From assembly GCA_022495995.1 (NCBI GenBank), contig JAFEMH010002442.1, forward strand, positions 1 through 64,000: 64,000 nt of DNA, read 5' to 3'. The position numbers were made by a program, and so were the translations under genes. The notes under the pieces were generated by a model. The model ran no database searches, had not been told where the DNA came from, and worked only from the letters and a program-made list of their open reading frames with translations. Shown in pieces: positions 43,090 through 54,010 of the stretch (positions are counted from its first letter, which is position 1; every line of letters begins with the position of its first letter). Origin of the DNA: Adenophora triphylla var. japonica. Taxonomy: Eukaryota; Streptophyta; Magnoliopsida; Asterales; Campanulaceae.

Positions 43090-43700
43090 CTTCTATGTGC
43101 AGGATTCCCTTGAATGTGTACTCGTCTTTGGTGTGGTGGCAATTGGTCCAGGTAGAGTTGTGATGTCGAGGAACGCTCCCCTTATCGGATTAGCCTTGAG
43201 TCCTCTGAAACGCTTGAGGTCCGTGCTAGCTTTTCCATCCTTTACGTAGTCTCTGTCTTTGGCTATCCACTGCTTCTTTCTCATCTTCATCGGTTCCTTT
43301 GTCGGTCCCCTCGGTTCTGCTGTCGGTTCCATTGTCGGTCCCTCGGTTCTTTGTCGGTTCCCTTGTCGGTCCCCTCGGTTCTGCTGTCGGTTCCCTTGGT
43401 GAAGTAATGAGCGAGGTCGAAGCTGTAAGGTCGGAGGTCGGGTGTGCCATCGGAGGTTCCCCTTTTGCGGGGCTGCCGCCTTGGTGCGGGCGAGCCTTTT
43501 GTTTTCCACGATGTCGGCTGGTGTTGGCACATAGCAGAGCCTGGACCGTGGTGTGGTCCTTGACTTCGATGACTTGGTGTTGGCCTTGTAACCTTTTGCC
43601 GAGCCGATCTGGGATGAAGTTCATGAGTTTCATCATCTTCATGGCGGGAGGAATCTTGTCTTGAAAGCTTGATGGAAGGTCCACGTTGCATATTTGGATC
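43090..43700 (-). pseudogene. G-patch remnant and Thr/Glu repeat region of element B
   Basis: AMKMMKLMNFIPDRLGKRLQ at about 43640-43580 corresponds to the A G-patch (WKMMQSKG...GLGKHLQG), with an indel in the glycine core. It is followed by a repeat-encoded stretch at 43290-43400 (imperfect units of GGTTCCNNTGTCGGTCCCCT type) giving TEGTDKGTDE-like protein repeats. The repeat is not in A, so it expanded in B. Confidence 0.6.
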
Positions 43701-43859
43701 TTGGAGGTCTCGAGTGAATCCGGTTAATGCCGTATCGTCATTATGCTTGATTTCTAACCTTTGGAATGTCGTTAGTCTTTGGTCCCCTCGGTGGTGGCCA
43801 TTTGTCGCCGTAGGCGTAGTTAGCTCGTTGCCTTGCATGAACTTGATGCCTTTGGTGAA

Positions 43860-44170
43860 GGGTGGATGCCACGCCATTTATACGATGCGGCCGGGGTCGC
43901 CCGGGATAGGCGTGAAAGTGATTGGAATGTCTAACACTTGGAATTCGGTGGGGATCATCCGCTTGCCGAACCGGATATTAAGAGTAGCAACCCAGAAGCT
44001 GTACGGGAAGTGGAGTCATAGGCCTTGACGGTGTGGGTGAAGGCTTCGGATCTGTGGGCTTGATGTCAAGCGGGTCCATCATCTTGGCGGGCAAGACATT
44101 CATTCGGAACCTCAGTCTACCAACACGCGGGGAAGGCGACGCTCGTCAGTGGGCGTGATGTAGAGCGGCT
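43860..44170 (-). pseudogene. Protease signature next to the G-patch in element B
   Basis: RRLPRVLVD, a TGA where the family has Asn, then GSE (about 44145-44115), with NVLPAKMMDPLDIKP-type continuation, then HTVKAYDST and a flap/end region near 43930-43860. This is the D-N/T-G-S active site of Ty3/gypsy aspartic proteases. Its direct contact with the G-patch region gives the order protease, G-patch, RT. Confidence 0.6.
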
Positions 44171-44399
44171 CATTGTGATCGGCCCCAAATTTTGGCGAGT
44201 CCCAAATACGTGAAGGTGATAATGTTGCCGTAGTGGATGTTGCCGATCATACGAATGACTTCGTGCAGGGTTGCGTCCACGGGGACCATGGTACGGGCCT
44301 GACTTTCCTCTAGCTTGAGCTTGTGAGGATATGAGGATGTGAGCGGGGACGGAAATGTTCGCACAGGTGCGAGGCGAGTGAGGATCGGGTCCTCTTTCA

Positions 44400-46839
44400 C
44401 GGAACTTGCGTCTTCGGGCGAGCCGGGTTGCGGTTACGGCTCCGCTAGCTTTTTAGTGGCCTTAGGTGGTAATGCATGGATTTGACCCGATCGGGTTAGA
44501 ACGGCGACATCGGGCTTGGTTTCTTACGAGCAGGCCGCTGCGAGTTGAGCCATAGTCGAGAGGAGGATTCCTCGTAGCATAGGGCCATATGTCTTCCCTC
44601 AATTCGTTGATTGTAGATGTGTTCCGGGAGCTTCGGCGGCTTTTCGGATTACGTCCCGGGATGCGGCTTGGGTGCCTCCGTGGGGAGGTAGTTTATGGAT
44701 TGCCGCATTGTTCGAACGTTAGTGCGCAACAATGGTTGCCGGGCGAGCTGTGCGTTGCTGACCCTCCGGGGGAGGTTGGAGAGTTCTTGGTTCAAGCGAA
44801 CAGTCTCCTTGATTTCTTCACGGTATACCGCGCTCCTTTCCTTCTTGTTGAGCATACTCAGGGCATTCTGGAGTTGGGTCTGGCGATACTCATGGTTTGC
44901 TAATTTTCCGCCACTCTTGGCCCAGATTAACTTTCTTGCGGCGAGCTGCGTCGAGAGTTAGCGCTGCGTTTCTTCCCATGTGAGAATAGCCGGTGCTTCT
45001 TTGAGCTGCGTGCGGCGGTCTAGATAAACCTCCATCGGGGAGAGCTTTCCCTTCTTCTTTATGCGGGTGGCGGGTATGTCGGAAGGTGAGTACACGGCTT
45101 CCCGAACATGCGCCCATGTAAGCGGGTTCTTTGTCCCGATTGATCGTTTACGTAAACGAATGCCGCGATCTGTGGAATCTCCTGGCCGGTTGTTGGAGAT
45201 GTATTTCTATCTTTCTATTCCTTTTGAATAGACCTTCCTCTCTCAGTTGGCCTTTTAGCTTGAGTGCGGAAATGATCCGTCCCCATCCTCCCAGGACCCT
45301 TGGGATTCCGGTTTTGTTGACTTCATGTCTAGCTTGGAAGAGAATGGTTTCATCATCTTCGTCGTCGCTTTCACAGAGAACTTACTTTCCTCGGGGAGAT
45401 AAGCGCTGGTACTCGTTCTGTTGTGTCATTCCATCTCCTAGGTCGTCGGGACCGTTGACCTCCCTCCTTTGGCAGAGGGGGTTGGATGAGAACAGACGAT
45501 GGTCCAGGAAGTTGTCGTGAGCAAAACCCTTGAGGTCGAACTGGTCTAGAGTGGCCTCTAGCTTTACATGAAAACTTGTGACACTTTAAGGGCTTGGTCC
45601 CTGTGGGTATTTTGAGCTTGGTTTTCGTCCCAGAGACGGTTCTCTTGAGCAGCTAGTTCCATGAGGGATTTCCTTGCGAGAGCTAAACAATCTCCGTAGG
45701 TGCGCGCCGTGTGACAAGTGTCTAGGACTGTGATCACATCCAAATCACCGAATGGTGGAAACACTTGGATTATGTTGACAAAGGAAGTCAGGCTGGGACA
45801 TTCCATGCGGCCTTCCTTGATCTCGGCTACCAAGAATTTCGCCCATATTTGCTTGATTGAACACATGGGGGTGTTGAATTCTGCGATGTTGATAGTCTCG
45901 TGATCTCGCTGGATTGCCAAGTCTATCGAGCTAGCGGTTCTTTGGCGGGATGTACGAATCCGTGGCGTGACGGCAGGAGCGAGAATCGAACTTGAGCATG
46001 TTGATCTTTGAGGTGGTCATTCCCTTCGTCGGAAGGCGGCTACGTCTTGCGGGAAGACCTTCTGAGATGTTTTCGGGGTGGCTCTAGAAGCGTTCAGAGG
46101 TTGATCGATTTGTAGCGGGGTGAGGAGCTTTGTCTCCTTCGCTGTTGCCTTTGGCCTTGGCGGCGCTTGTGGCTGTAAGCTTGACTGACGGCACGGGCCG
46201 ATTGCCGGCAGGGGTGGTAGTCGGAAGTGATGAGGAGCTACGAGCTCGATTGGCCGGGGCCTCGTTTACCATGAGCGAGCGGTCGTCGAGGGTAACTTTG
46301 GCATTGCGAGAATCGATAATAAGGACCGGATCCTTGGTATCATCGGGATATACGGAATAGATGATGTTGACGAAGTCGTCGTCGATCACTTGATCGAGAG
46401 GGTTCTTTGTCGTGTCAACCGATTGTTTCCAATTGTCGGATAAGCTGCACATGTCTTGGACGTTGAGCTTGACAATCTCCATGGTATTGGAGCCCTTGTC
46501 GTAGGTGACACGATCGGAGCAGTGCCGTCTTGGCCAGAGCATATGAATGTAGGGATCTTCCTGTGGATCTGCCGCGTCATCGACTCCGGAGAGTCTTGAT
46601 TCGTCGCCGTCTGATGGCTTAATCCAGACGTAGGGACGCCTTGCGTCCTGCTGCGCTGTTGGAGCTGCTAGAAAAACATCATGCCCTTCGCTGGAGAAAA
46701 GGGGCTCAACAGGCAATTCCTCGTGGAGGACATCCCATACGACTGCCATACATTCATCACGAGTGTGACGATGCTTGTTGACCATCACGAAGATTTCCTC
46801 ACCTGGCGGGGCCAGAGAGTATGATTGAAGGATGCACAA
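44400..46839 (-). pseudogene. Unassigned coding region of element B between two protease signatures
   Basis: The longest frame, 46839-46084 (251 codons), begins MCILQSYSLAPPGEEIFVMV and includes DPYIHMLWPRRHCSDRVTYD and a Ser/Thr/Pro-rich tail; I recognise no family. The next pieces are 45920-45564 (TINIAEFNTPMCSIKQIWAK, ITVLDTCHTARTYGDCLALA, a leucine-rich helix) and 45117-44649 with a coiled coil (KKERSAVYREEIKETVRLNQ, ELSNLPRR). It may be an extra ORF of the kind reported in Tat elements, or gag-like sequence brought in by recombination. The function is unknown. Confidence 0.4.
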
Positions 46840-47129
46840 ATCTCCGATCGGAGACGGGGTTTATGTGCCCGCATCGTGGCGATGCTCGGGGTTTCTTTCA
46901 GTCTGCCTCCAAATGTTGGAAACGGCAATTGAACTTGATGTATCGGAGCTTCGGGAGTCGGCTTTGCTCGAGGACGTTGACATAGTTAGCATCTCCAGGA
47001 CTACGAGGGATTACGATGAGATTTGCCCGGTAGTCCCTTGGTCGATTTGAAGGAGGTAGCCCGGTGCACAGGCTGCGGGCACGCTTGGGATTGTCTCGGC
47101 TTCGTTTCCTATGAGGAAAGCTGTCTCCT

Positions 47130-47460
47130 ACGATGACTTCAAGATCTCCTGTAGGTTAATGAACTTGACGCATTGATGGAGGGTGGAAGCTATGGCTTTC
47201 ATGTGGTGTAGCCAAGGGCGTCCCAACGAGTGTGAATTCGGACGGAATGTCCATCACGTGGAATTTTGCTTTGGCACCATTTGGGTTTCGAACCGAGCTC
47301 GAGTCACCGTCCCCGGGATGGGATGAGACGTCTTTGTCGTAGGCCTTGATAGTCGGGTAGATGGAATCAAGTGGCTTTCGTTGATGCGTAGGGCTCGCAT
47401 CATGCTTTGAGAGGAAGGACGTTAACGGGCGATCCGTTGTCTACCAATACTCAGGGAGTG
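47130..47460 (-). pseudogene. Upstream protease signature of element B
   Basis: VLVDNGSPVNVLPLKA at about 47445-47395: a clear aspartic protease active site (D-N-G-S) with the usual NVLP follow-up. Downstream, near 47250-47170, FHVMDIPSEFTLVG and HHMKAIASTLHQ-type sequence occurs across frames, the usual protease C-terminal part. It follows gag directly, the normal position. Confidence 0.7.
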
Positions 47461-49840
47461 ATATGGTGTTGAGCTTGAGAGTGATGTCTGAGCTTCATTG
47501 TGCCCAGGCGTCTCTCGGTAGGTCTTCGTCACGAAAGTGATCATGCTTGCCATACGATCGGGAATCGTAGATCTGGTCTCTATCAGGAGAAGGAGAGTCA
47601 TCAAGCCATCCGTTTCTGTCTTCCTCTTGCGAGGTAAAGCCTTTGCTTTGGTGCCTCGGGATTGTGTTGAAATTTGTTTGTGGCGGTTGCCGCCCTTGGT
47701 TAGCACGTTGATCGAGTGCGAGTGCCAAGGCGACTTTGATCTTCCTTTGCAGGCCCGTGCTCTGAAGTTGGGCGAGATTGAACCTTGGGCGATCCGCGGG
47801 GGTTAGGCTTCGGCGCGGTGAGATTGTCAAAATGCGAGGTATTCGGTGCCACGAGGCTTGAACTGCAGTGTCGGCGAGGACTTTTCGGCTTTCCCACCGC
47901 ACATGCTCTAAAGCCGTGGCACGGAGGAAGGGAGGGTGGCTGGAGTAGAGTACGTAATGTCGAACCTCCCGGATGGCTCTCAGAGTGTACCACCTTTGGT
48001 GTCTCCGGCTTCATATCTTTCTCTCGGTTTACATTGAGAGGACTTCTTCTTGTTTTCTCGGAGGATTACCACGACCATGTCTTGGGACTCGTACTCCGGG
48101 CATGCGGAGCGATCACAAACATCGTAGGCTAATGTGGACATTTGATGAGGATCAGTGGAAGAGGCGGAGGAAGCGCTCTGCGGCAATCTTCTTTGGCACC
48201 CATTCAATGGAATTTACCTTTGTTGTTGTTCGGAAAAGGGTTTCCGGCTGTATTGGGCCACGGGGACGCTCAATTTTCCTTCCTCTATCAAATTCTGAAT
48301 TTCGTACCGTAACCCCACGCGGTTGTCGGTGGTATGGCCGTGATCTTGATGAAAGGCGCGTACTTGCTCTTGTCGGCATTGACTACGGGATTCTTGGGTT
48401 TGTAATTTGCAACGGGTTTAAGGAGACCTTCCTTGATTAACCCTTCCGACATCTTGCTCGGCGGCATGTCCAACTTGTCGAAGTGTACGGCGAGTGCTTC
48501 GGAGTGGAGTTGTTGCTTTGCGGGGCCCAGGTTTACATTGCCCGGCTGTCCACGATGGATGTAGTTGACGACGTATCTTTCCCTTTGCAGGGGCCGGTGC
48601 GGGATTGAATGCAGCTGGCGATCGGTATACGTATGGGCATGCGGTAGCCAACTTCTCCTTGAGATCCTTCTCGAACTATGAGCCGGCATTGACCATGGCC
48701 CGGAGATGCAGGAAGAAATGATGGCGATGAGAGTTCGATGGACGGTCTTAAGCGGGACTTGAAGATCCGCATATGTTCATCCTTGGAGAGTGGCTCCATG
48801 ATCTCGGAGAGTTTCCAACTCCACCTCTTGTAGAATTCTCCGATGCTTTCATACTGCTTTACGCTCGGTGGTGATTAAGTCCTCACGACTCGTTTCCCAC
48901 TCCAAGTTGGATTTGTACCATTCTAGGAAGATGTTGCGATCGATCCCAGTGTGGCGATCCGCGAGCTTGACCCTTAGGAACCATCGTAACGCGAACTTTT
49001 GAGCGTATCTTTGGAAGTGATCGGCCATTTGCTTTGGAGGGTTGCTCCTTTCGCTCTCATGCCGAGAACGTAGGTGTCGACATGCGTTTGAGGACATTCG
49101 GTTCCGTCGAATCGGTCCATCTCCGGCATTCTGAACATGGCAGGGAGAGGCGTGACCATTCCCGGATCTGTGGATTTGAGCGTTTCTTGCTTTGAGCTGC
49201 TCATGGTGGCTTTTAAGTCCTTCATCTGTTCGGTCATCCAGGCTAAGGTAGGGCCCAGTGGTGGACTTTGAGGCTCTACGCCGGGTGCTATCATGTGAGC
49301 GGTAGTGATTGGAGGTGGAAGGCTTGATATATGTGGATATATGGGGGCCTTTTCTGGACTGTATCGGGGTTTATCCCCGATGTTTTGGGATTCGTGTATA
49401 GGCAATGGGATGAACCCGGGGAGGTATTGAAGGATATTGGCATACATTTGAGATGGTCGGCCGGTGCGGCGGTGGTATTGAGTGATGGGAGTAATCTTGG
49501 CACGGCCATATATGACGGGGTTGCCACGAGAGGTGGCAACGTGAAGCACTGGGTCGGCTATTTCCTTGGTTCGAAGGCATCCCATAAGTTGGCGGGGGAG
49601 GAACCTGGTTGAAGGTTTGAGGAGCTGGTTTCGGGGAATCGTCGTCCTCGACCGGGATGAAAGTACCGTCGGCGGGGATAGGCTGCTATACCTCGCTCAT
49701 TCGAAGTTGTACCACGAAATTCTGGCGATCTTCTTTACGCCTCTTGTGAACCTCACAAGCCCGGATGGCTTCTTCCAAAGTCATATACATTACCGGTGGC
49801 GGGGTCCGTCCCCATCACGATTTCTCGGTGAGCTAGACAT
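47461..49840 (-). pseudogene. gag of element B, frameshifted
   Basis: The likely start is the ATG at 49840 (MSSSPRNRDGDGPRHR). A second frame gives YMTLEEAIRACEVHKRRKED near 49785. Capsid start at about 49150-49060: PAMFRMPEMDRFDGTECPQT, typical of Tat capsids. Later, QRYAQKFALRW near 49010. The zinc-finger end at about 48350-48270 reads HQDHGHTTDNRVGLRYEIQN (His-rich CCHC remnant; one Cys replaced by Arg). Spacer sequence to the protease lies at 48130-47461. Gag would form the particle and bind element RNA. Confidence 0.72.
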
Positions 49841-51104
49841 GTCGGATATTACAGTGAGGCGAGGGAACCGAAGAAGCTGTACGGCCGTAGCTTGTGATTA
49901 CAGCGGCGGCGGCCGAGTCGAACCACTTTACGCTGCGAGGAACGAAAGGCGGGGTTTAGGCTTCGGAAAAGGGTATTTGGCTCAAGGTTTCGGGCTTGTG
50001 CAATGTGCGATTACCGATTAATGTTTACTTAAAACGCATTTTCTCGAGTCTAATCGGTTGGAAAAGAGCGTGTCTTCTTTTTCGCAACTAACCTAAGGCT
50101 CTAATCGGTGGATCTCGTCACTACGTTTATAAGCCCCTCGTTTCCATTTGTAGATCATCTTCTCGGGACGGACAATCCCGAGCGAGGGTCCTATAAGGCA
50201 AGCAAGTTCCACCGACAAAGGAAAAAATGAACTTAAGGCTAGTTGATCACGCAAACTTCCAACATATGTGATGCACGAGCCACAGTCGAAGTCAACGTCC
50301 TTAAGTTAAGGCGGGGATCGTGCCAAAATTTCGGCATGACCTCTCGACTCGCTTGCGTGAGGGCCTTAGCTTTGGCGTTGGCCAAGTTGTGGGCGGCACG
50401 GTGCATACGGTGAGGGTTTGGTGATACGGTGTCACATTGAACCTTCGGGTATATTTTTCGGCAGAGCTTCGCGTCAAAGTCAAGGCTGAAAAGCTCAAGA
50501 CTTCGGGTCAGGAACGACCTTCGGTCTCAATCTCTTGAGCTTGACTCGTGGCAGAACCCGGCATAAAAAACATACACTTAGGCTTTATGACACGTACTAA
50601 GCCAAAAACCAACCGGGGTCTTGGACGAAGTGTGACACAAAGAGTGCATGGCTTACACGGGCTAGGATGGGCTCTTTGGGACGACCCCATGCGCACTCGA
50701 AAGGTGTCTGGCAGACCAACCAATTTGCAACTTAATGGTCATCCCGAGTTACGGGTCATAGTGTGCAGTGTATCGAGGCAGCAAGTGCACGTGAAGTGCG
50801 GTGTACCGAGGCAGCAAGTGCGAGTAGTGTGCGATGAAAATTCTTTTACGAGTAAAACAGAGATTTTTCAGAATGTGTCTTAAAGAATTTGATGCGCGGT
50901 TCAAAATATAGCATGAAAATCAAGTATGAACGGGAATGCACGAACATGTTATGATTTTGAAAAGACGATAATGTAATGCCTTTGAAAAAAACCGTTCGAG
51001 GTTTAAAGTAACACACGCACACGAAAACGAGGAAGGGTAAACGAAAGTTTGACCCACGGAAGGCTTTTTTGAAAACAACGGTAGTTTTGAAAAAAGTATC
51101 CCTG
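49841..51104 (-). other. Structured 5' leader of element B
   Basis: No supportable gene. At 50135-50188 are stacked stems: CCCTCG with CGAGGG outside and CTCGGGA with TCCCGAG inside, preceded by ACTACGTTTATAAGC and followed by GTCCTATAAGGC. The outer part is shared with the C leader (16563-16615). CCAAAAACCAACC near 50603 is also shared with C. A local repeat CGAGGCAGCAAGTGC occurs at about 50774 and 50809. Confidence 0.6.
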
Positions 51105-51122
51105 TCCCCAGCGGAGTCGCCA
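51105..51122 (-). other. Primer-binding site of element B
   Basis: Sense TGGCGACTCCGCTGGGGA, two bases from the LTR end, identical to the C site. Confidence 0.92.
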
Positions 51123-51124
51123 AC

Positions 51125-53239
51125 TGAAATTACCCGGGATTTTCGCGCAGTGCGAAAAGGCGGTTGTCTTTCGCGGAGGGTTGGTGTCTGAGACCTCGCT
51201 TTCGGGAAGGAGAGGAGTCGCCACGCGGTTTTTGTATTTTGAGCCCAAACGTTGAGAAACGGCTATTGGTTGAAAATGGTGTCGTTTTTATTGGTAGCAA
51301 AAACTTAGGAAAAGGCTTTGAAAATGGGGTGTCATTTTTATTGGTAGCAAAAACGAGTAAAAAGCTTTTTAGTACCAGAGATTGTTAGGTTCGGAGGTCA
51401 CGTTACGTTTCGGGAAGAGTATTTTGAGATCACCCGAAATGCCTCGTATGACGAGTCTTTCTACCTTTCTCGAAATCGTGTGCGTGTGTGTGTGTGTTTG
51501 CATTTTGAAATGGGGGCTTGAATGACAAGCTTAATCTTGGTTTGAATGTCAAACGTTGATTATGGGATCTTGTTTGAAAAGGCGAGCGTTTGAATGACAA
51601 ACGTCGGTTTTGGAAGTTTTAGGAAAAGTGGCGCGAATGCTGATTTTAACTGTTTATCTTAAGTGTCAAATGTTGACTTTTAAGAAAAGAGCGTTTGAAT
51701 GTCAAACGTCGGATTTTGAGTTTGAAGATGATCGTTTGGATGCCAAACGTCATTTCGCGCGTTTTGAAAGAGAGTTCGAATGTCGAACTCCGATTTTGAA
51801 CAGGGCATGTCATTGTTAGCATTTTTACGAAAAAAAACATTAAATGATTTGGGTGTCAAATGGCGGCTTTTAAGTTTGAAGATGAGCGTTTGGATGCCAA
51901 ACGTCATTTCGCACATTTTGAAAGAGAGTTCGAATGTCGAACTCCGGTTTTGAACCGGGCATTACATTGTTAGCATTTTTACGGGAAAAAGGCATTAAAT
52001 GATATGCGATCAACGAATCGGGTTGCGACTCGGACTTTGATAAATAAATACTATCACAATCCAAACGGTTCAGACTTGTGAATGACAGTATTTAAAGTGC
52101 GGTATCGACGGAATCAAACGAGCCGGAATTGTAAAGTACGATCGACGAGCCCAATAGCTCGGAATTGTAAAGTTGCGTAAATGTAAATGACGTTCGACGG
52201 ATCAAACGGTCCGAAATTTGTAAATGACATGAAAGTAAATGACGATCGACGGATCAAACGATCCGGAATTGTAAATGACATAAAAGTAAACGGAACGGGG
52301 CCGAAACGCCGTTTTAACCCGAGATTACTTCTCTTACGGGAAGAGAAGAGGACCAGGGACTAAAACGTATCGGACCCCGTTTAGACGATGACGTCTACAT
52401 TTCAACAATGTCGCCCAAAACGGTTGTAGCGACTGGAGCGTAAACCGAGACAAAATGAGAGTTTAAAGAGAGAGGGAGCTACCTATGGCTAGGGTCGGCT
52501 CCTTTGGCTCGGTGGGCGTATACGGGATACGAAAATATGTTTGGAACGGTGTTTCGAGGTGGCGGGGGTTGTATTTGATCGAAATACAGAGTTTTCACGC
52601 AAAACGAGGTAAAGCGAGGCTTGGGAGGGGTGAGAACCAGTTTAGGCCGTGGCTTTTGGGTGAAAGGGAGTAATTTTTGTTTTTCTAAATGACTTTGACA
52701 GCCTCTGTATTTATAGGTGAAATTTCATGATGAGTTCGGACGGACTGAGGGTGAAAACCAGGGGATTTTGTGAAACTTTGAAAATTGGAAGGGCTTGCTG
52801 GTAATTCTGAATTGTCTGCAAATGAGTCCTGGACGGTGAGGCGTATACCAGGGGTATTTTAGTCTTTTCTCATTGATTTTTGATTGATGTTGATGAGGGA
52901 GCTGTGGCATGCACGCCACGTGTCCCATGACTCACCAGATTCGTGGGAGTTCGTGCCATTATCCCCGATTTTGTCCGTTTTTAAAATAACTATCCGGAAA
53001 ATGTCCTAAACGCCTTCGGAAAGTGCCAGAAAGTGCATTTTTCAGGGAAAGCCGTACTTTTAGGTGCAACGACGTGTGTTGAGTACGCTTCGACGTTGGG
53101 ATGCACGGGGCAGTCCCGAGACGTTTCGTTGGCTTGGCAACGGGGAGCTTAACGGGTTTCGGTTAACCTGGAGCGGGCCAGTTAACGGACTCCGGTTAAC
53201 TTCTAATGGATTTTGGTGATCCGGATTTGGGTACTTACA
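51125..53239 (-). repeat. 5' LTR of element B
   Basis: Sense TGTAAGTACCCAAATCCGG...GGGTAATTTCA, 2115 bp. TATA box CTATAAATA at 52708-52716 (sense). The transcribed part has the palindrome array (51540-51910) and a second set at 52020-52290 (tandem 43-bp units with GGATCAAACGATCC and CGAGCCCAATAGCTCG hairpins). PBS-core copy GGAGTCGCCA at 51214-51223. Only 51125-52004 is matched in the 3' LTR. Confidence 0.92.
52100..52290 (-). repeat. Tandem units with variable hairpins in the B 5' LTR
   Basis: Four diverged units of about 43 bp sharing CGGAATTGTAAA and GATCGACG. Each has a small hairpin: CGAGC with GCTCG, CGGATC with GGTCCG, and GGATC with GATCC. The region is missing from the left LTR copy. 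Confidence 0.7.
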
Positions 53240-54010
53240 CTATGACAGATTACTTCACCAAATGGATTGAAGCTGAAGCCTACGTACAAATCAGAGACAG
53301 GGAAGTGATATCTTTCATCAAGAGGAACATCATCATTAGATTCGGGGTCCCATCCGAGATTATATGCGACAATGGCTCTCAATTTATTAGCAAGAAAACA
53401 TAAGACTTCTGCATGAGATGGGGAATCAAACTGATAATGTCTACGCCGGTGCGTCCTCAAGCCAATGGACAGGCTGAATCTAGTAACAAACTGATAATGA
53501 ACAACCTTAAGAAAAGACTTGATCAAAAGAAGGGAAGATGGGTTGATGAGTTACCCCTGATACTTTGGGCTAACAAGACAACTCCAAAAGGAGCCACTGG
53601 GCAAACACCATATTTCTCAGTGTTTGTGACCGAAGCTGTCCTCCCTGTGGAATTTTCACTCCCACAGCCAGATACGATCTGTCATCTATAAGGGATAATC
53701 AACTTGTCCTAGCAGATGATCTGGACACTATTGATGAGCTAAGAGATATGGCTAAAGTCAGGATGGCAGCTTACCAACAAAAAATAGCTAAGTCCTACAA
53801 CAAGAATGTCCGCATCAGGAGGTTCCAAGTTGGGGACACGGTCCTGAGGAAAGTCTTTCAGAACACTAAAGAACTAAATGAAGGAAAATTCGCATCTAAG
53901 TAGGAAGGACCTTACTTAATTGATGCAGAAGCTGGAAAAGGAGCGTACAGTCTCTCAACCTTGGATAGGGTATTAATCCCGAGGAAATCACCTTAAGTTG
54001 TACTTCATGT
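53240..54010 (+). pseudogene. Integrase of element D, core and C-terminal part
   Basis: Resumes at [20 protein letters not shown] right after the CTATG duplication. Second catalytic Asp in IICDNGSQF, Glu region in QANGQAESSNKLIMNN, both intact. A TAA at 53401-53403 follows ISKKT. The C-terminal domain at 53690-54000 reads RMAAYQQKIAKSYNKNVRIR and RFQVGDTVLRKVF, with a TAG near 53900. The segment is collinear with the F integrase, which shows that D and F are the same family. Confidence 0.88.

Larger units (their letters stand above)
32271..53239 (-). mobile_element. Element B: 21-kb Tat-type Ty3/gypsy element inserted in element D
   Basis: Five-base duplication CTATG on both sides. Sense is the minus strand: 5' LTR 51125-53239, PBS 51105-51122, leader, gag, a protease signature, an unassigned region, a second protease signature, a G-patch remnant, RT, RNase H, second RNase H, integrase, then on the plus strand antisense DUF7745-like (37214-38710) and PMD (33912-36687) genes, a tandem array and a shortened or rearranged 3' LTR (from 32271). 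It is the largest element in the window; the long gag-protease region accounts for much of the size. Confidence 0.93.

Noticed and set aside
47973..48440. Plus-strand ORFs of 115-155 codons opposite the B gag end
   Set aside because: The minus strand has the zinc-finger end of gag in the same place; the plus frames give no motif.
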